Assembly: GCA_023459675.1 (NCBI GenBank)
Contig: JAEWTC010000076.1
Span: 1 to 11,889 of the forward strand
Direction: 5' to 3'
Length of the DNA: 11,889 nucleotides
Source of the DNA: Bacillota bacterium
GTDB lineage: Bacteria; Bacillota; Clostridia; Christensenellales; Aristaeellaceae
A program made the position numbers and the translations under genes. This document shows, one piece after another, positions 11,779 through 11,889 of the stretch (position 1 is the stretch's first letter; every line of letters starts with the position of its first letter). The notes under the pieces are model-generated. The model ran no database searches. It saw nothing but the letters and a program-made list of their open reading frames with translations, and was not told the origin of the DNA.

Positions 11779-11889
11779 ATGGACGAACAAACCTTCGCAG
11801 CCGCCGTTGCGCAGCAGGAGGCGACGCTCTACCGGATAGCCTATACCGTGCTGCACCATAACGCCGATTGCGCCGACGCGCTTCAGGAC
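11779..11889 (+). CDS. Second ECF sigma factor, N-terminal fragment (cut by window end)
   Basis: ATG 11779 is preceded by AGGAGG (11768-11773) with a 5-nt gap and opens a frame that runs 37 codons to the window edge. The translation contains LYRIAYTVLHHNADCADALQD (its last 21 residues, here given as LYRIAYTVLH then HNADCADALQD), the region 2.1-2.2 pattern of ECF sigma factors. It aligns without gaps to the first 37 residues of the sigma factor at 10983-11462, with 13 identities including Met-Asp, Thr5-Phe6, Gln12, Arg19, Leu25, Asp30-Cys31, Asp33-Ala34 and Gln36. The two genes are divergent and probably paralogous. The rest of the gene, and any anti-sigma partner, should lie just to the right. 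Confidence is limited only by the short visible part. Confidence 0.8.
   Translation, partial: MDEQTFAAAVAQQEATLYRIAYTVLHHNADCADALQD

Noticed and set aside
11611..11859. 82-codon minus-strand frame between the two sigma genes
   Set aside because: It overlaps the start of the second sigma gene antisense, has no ribosome site, and its Arg/Gly/Pro-rich end is not protein-like.

Overview
The window is GC-rich, densely coding DNA with strong Shine-Dalgarno sites (AAAGGAG, AAGGAGG, AGGAGG) before most genes. Three things point to a high-GC Clostridia-type Firmicute: the ECF sigma / DUF4179-like operon, the two-component system beside a heterodimeric ABC exporter, and the compact intergenic regions. 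No marker gene is present, so genus and family cannot be fixed.

Left block (1-1972). The 3' end of a phytoene-desaturase-like FAD oxidoreductase runs rightward. It meets, tail to tail with an 18-bp overlap, a leftward two-gene operon: an NTF2/SnoaL-like small protein followed 4 nt later by a short-chain dehydrogenase. The three may share a lipid or isoprenoid-type redox pathway, but the substrate cannot be read from sequence. A gene-poor divergent region (1973-2414) carries promoters in both directions and an unexplained hairpin. It leads to a 109-residue stand-alone HEAT-repeat protein (2415-2744).

Middle block (3053-8479). An OmpR-family response regulator and a membrane histidine kinase are translationally coupled (ATGA overlap). 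They are followed by two ABC exporter half-transporters that overlap by 8 bp and look like an LmrCD/TM287-288-type heterodimer. The ATP sites are asymmetric: the first subunit has Gln in the H-loop, the second has an ISAGQ signature, yet the first keeps a Walker B glutamate. A 7-4-7 direct repeat with 11-bp period lies just upstream of the exporter. It is a candidate binding site for the adjacent regulator, so the four genes plausibly form a stress or drug-responsive efflux module.

Right block (8480-11889, mostly leftward). A three-gene operon encodes an ECF sigma factor (GTG start), a single-pass membrane protein resembling DUF4179-type anti-sigma factors, and a large lipoprotein. The operon begins at an ECF-style promoter (TGAACC-N16-CGAC), suggesting autoregulation. 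It has a 14-bp-stem hairpin between its second and third genes and ends in two tandem rho-independent terminators facing the exporter operon. At the right edge a second ECF sigma gene starts in the opposite direction and is cut by the window end. Its first 37 residues align without gaps to the first sigma factor, so two paralogous ECF systems stand head to head.

No RNA gene, CRISPR array, insertion sequence or attachment site was seen. I found no wholly new system. The best leads are the paired ECF locus with its uncharacterised membrane protein and lipoprotein, and the unusual ATP-site chemistry of the exporter.
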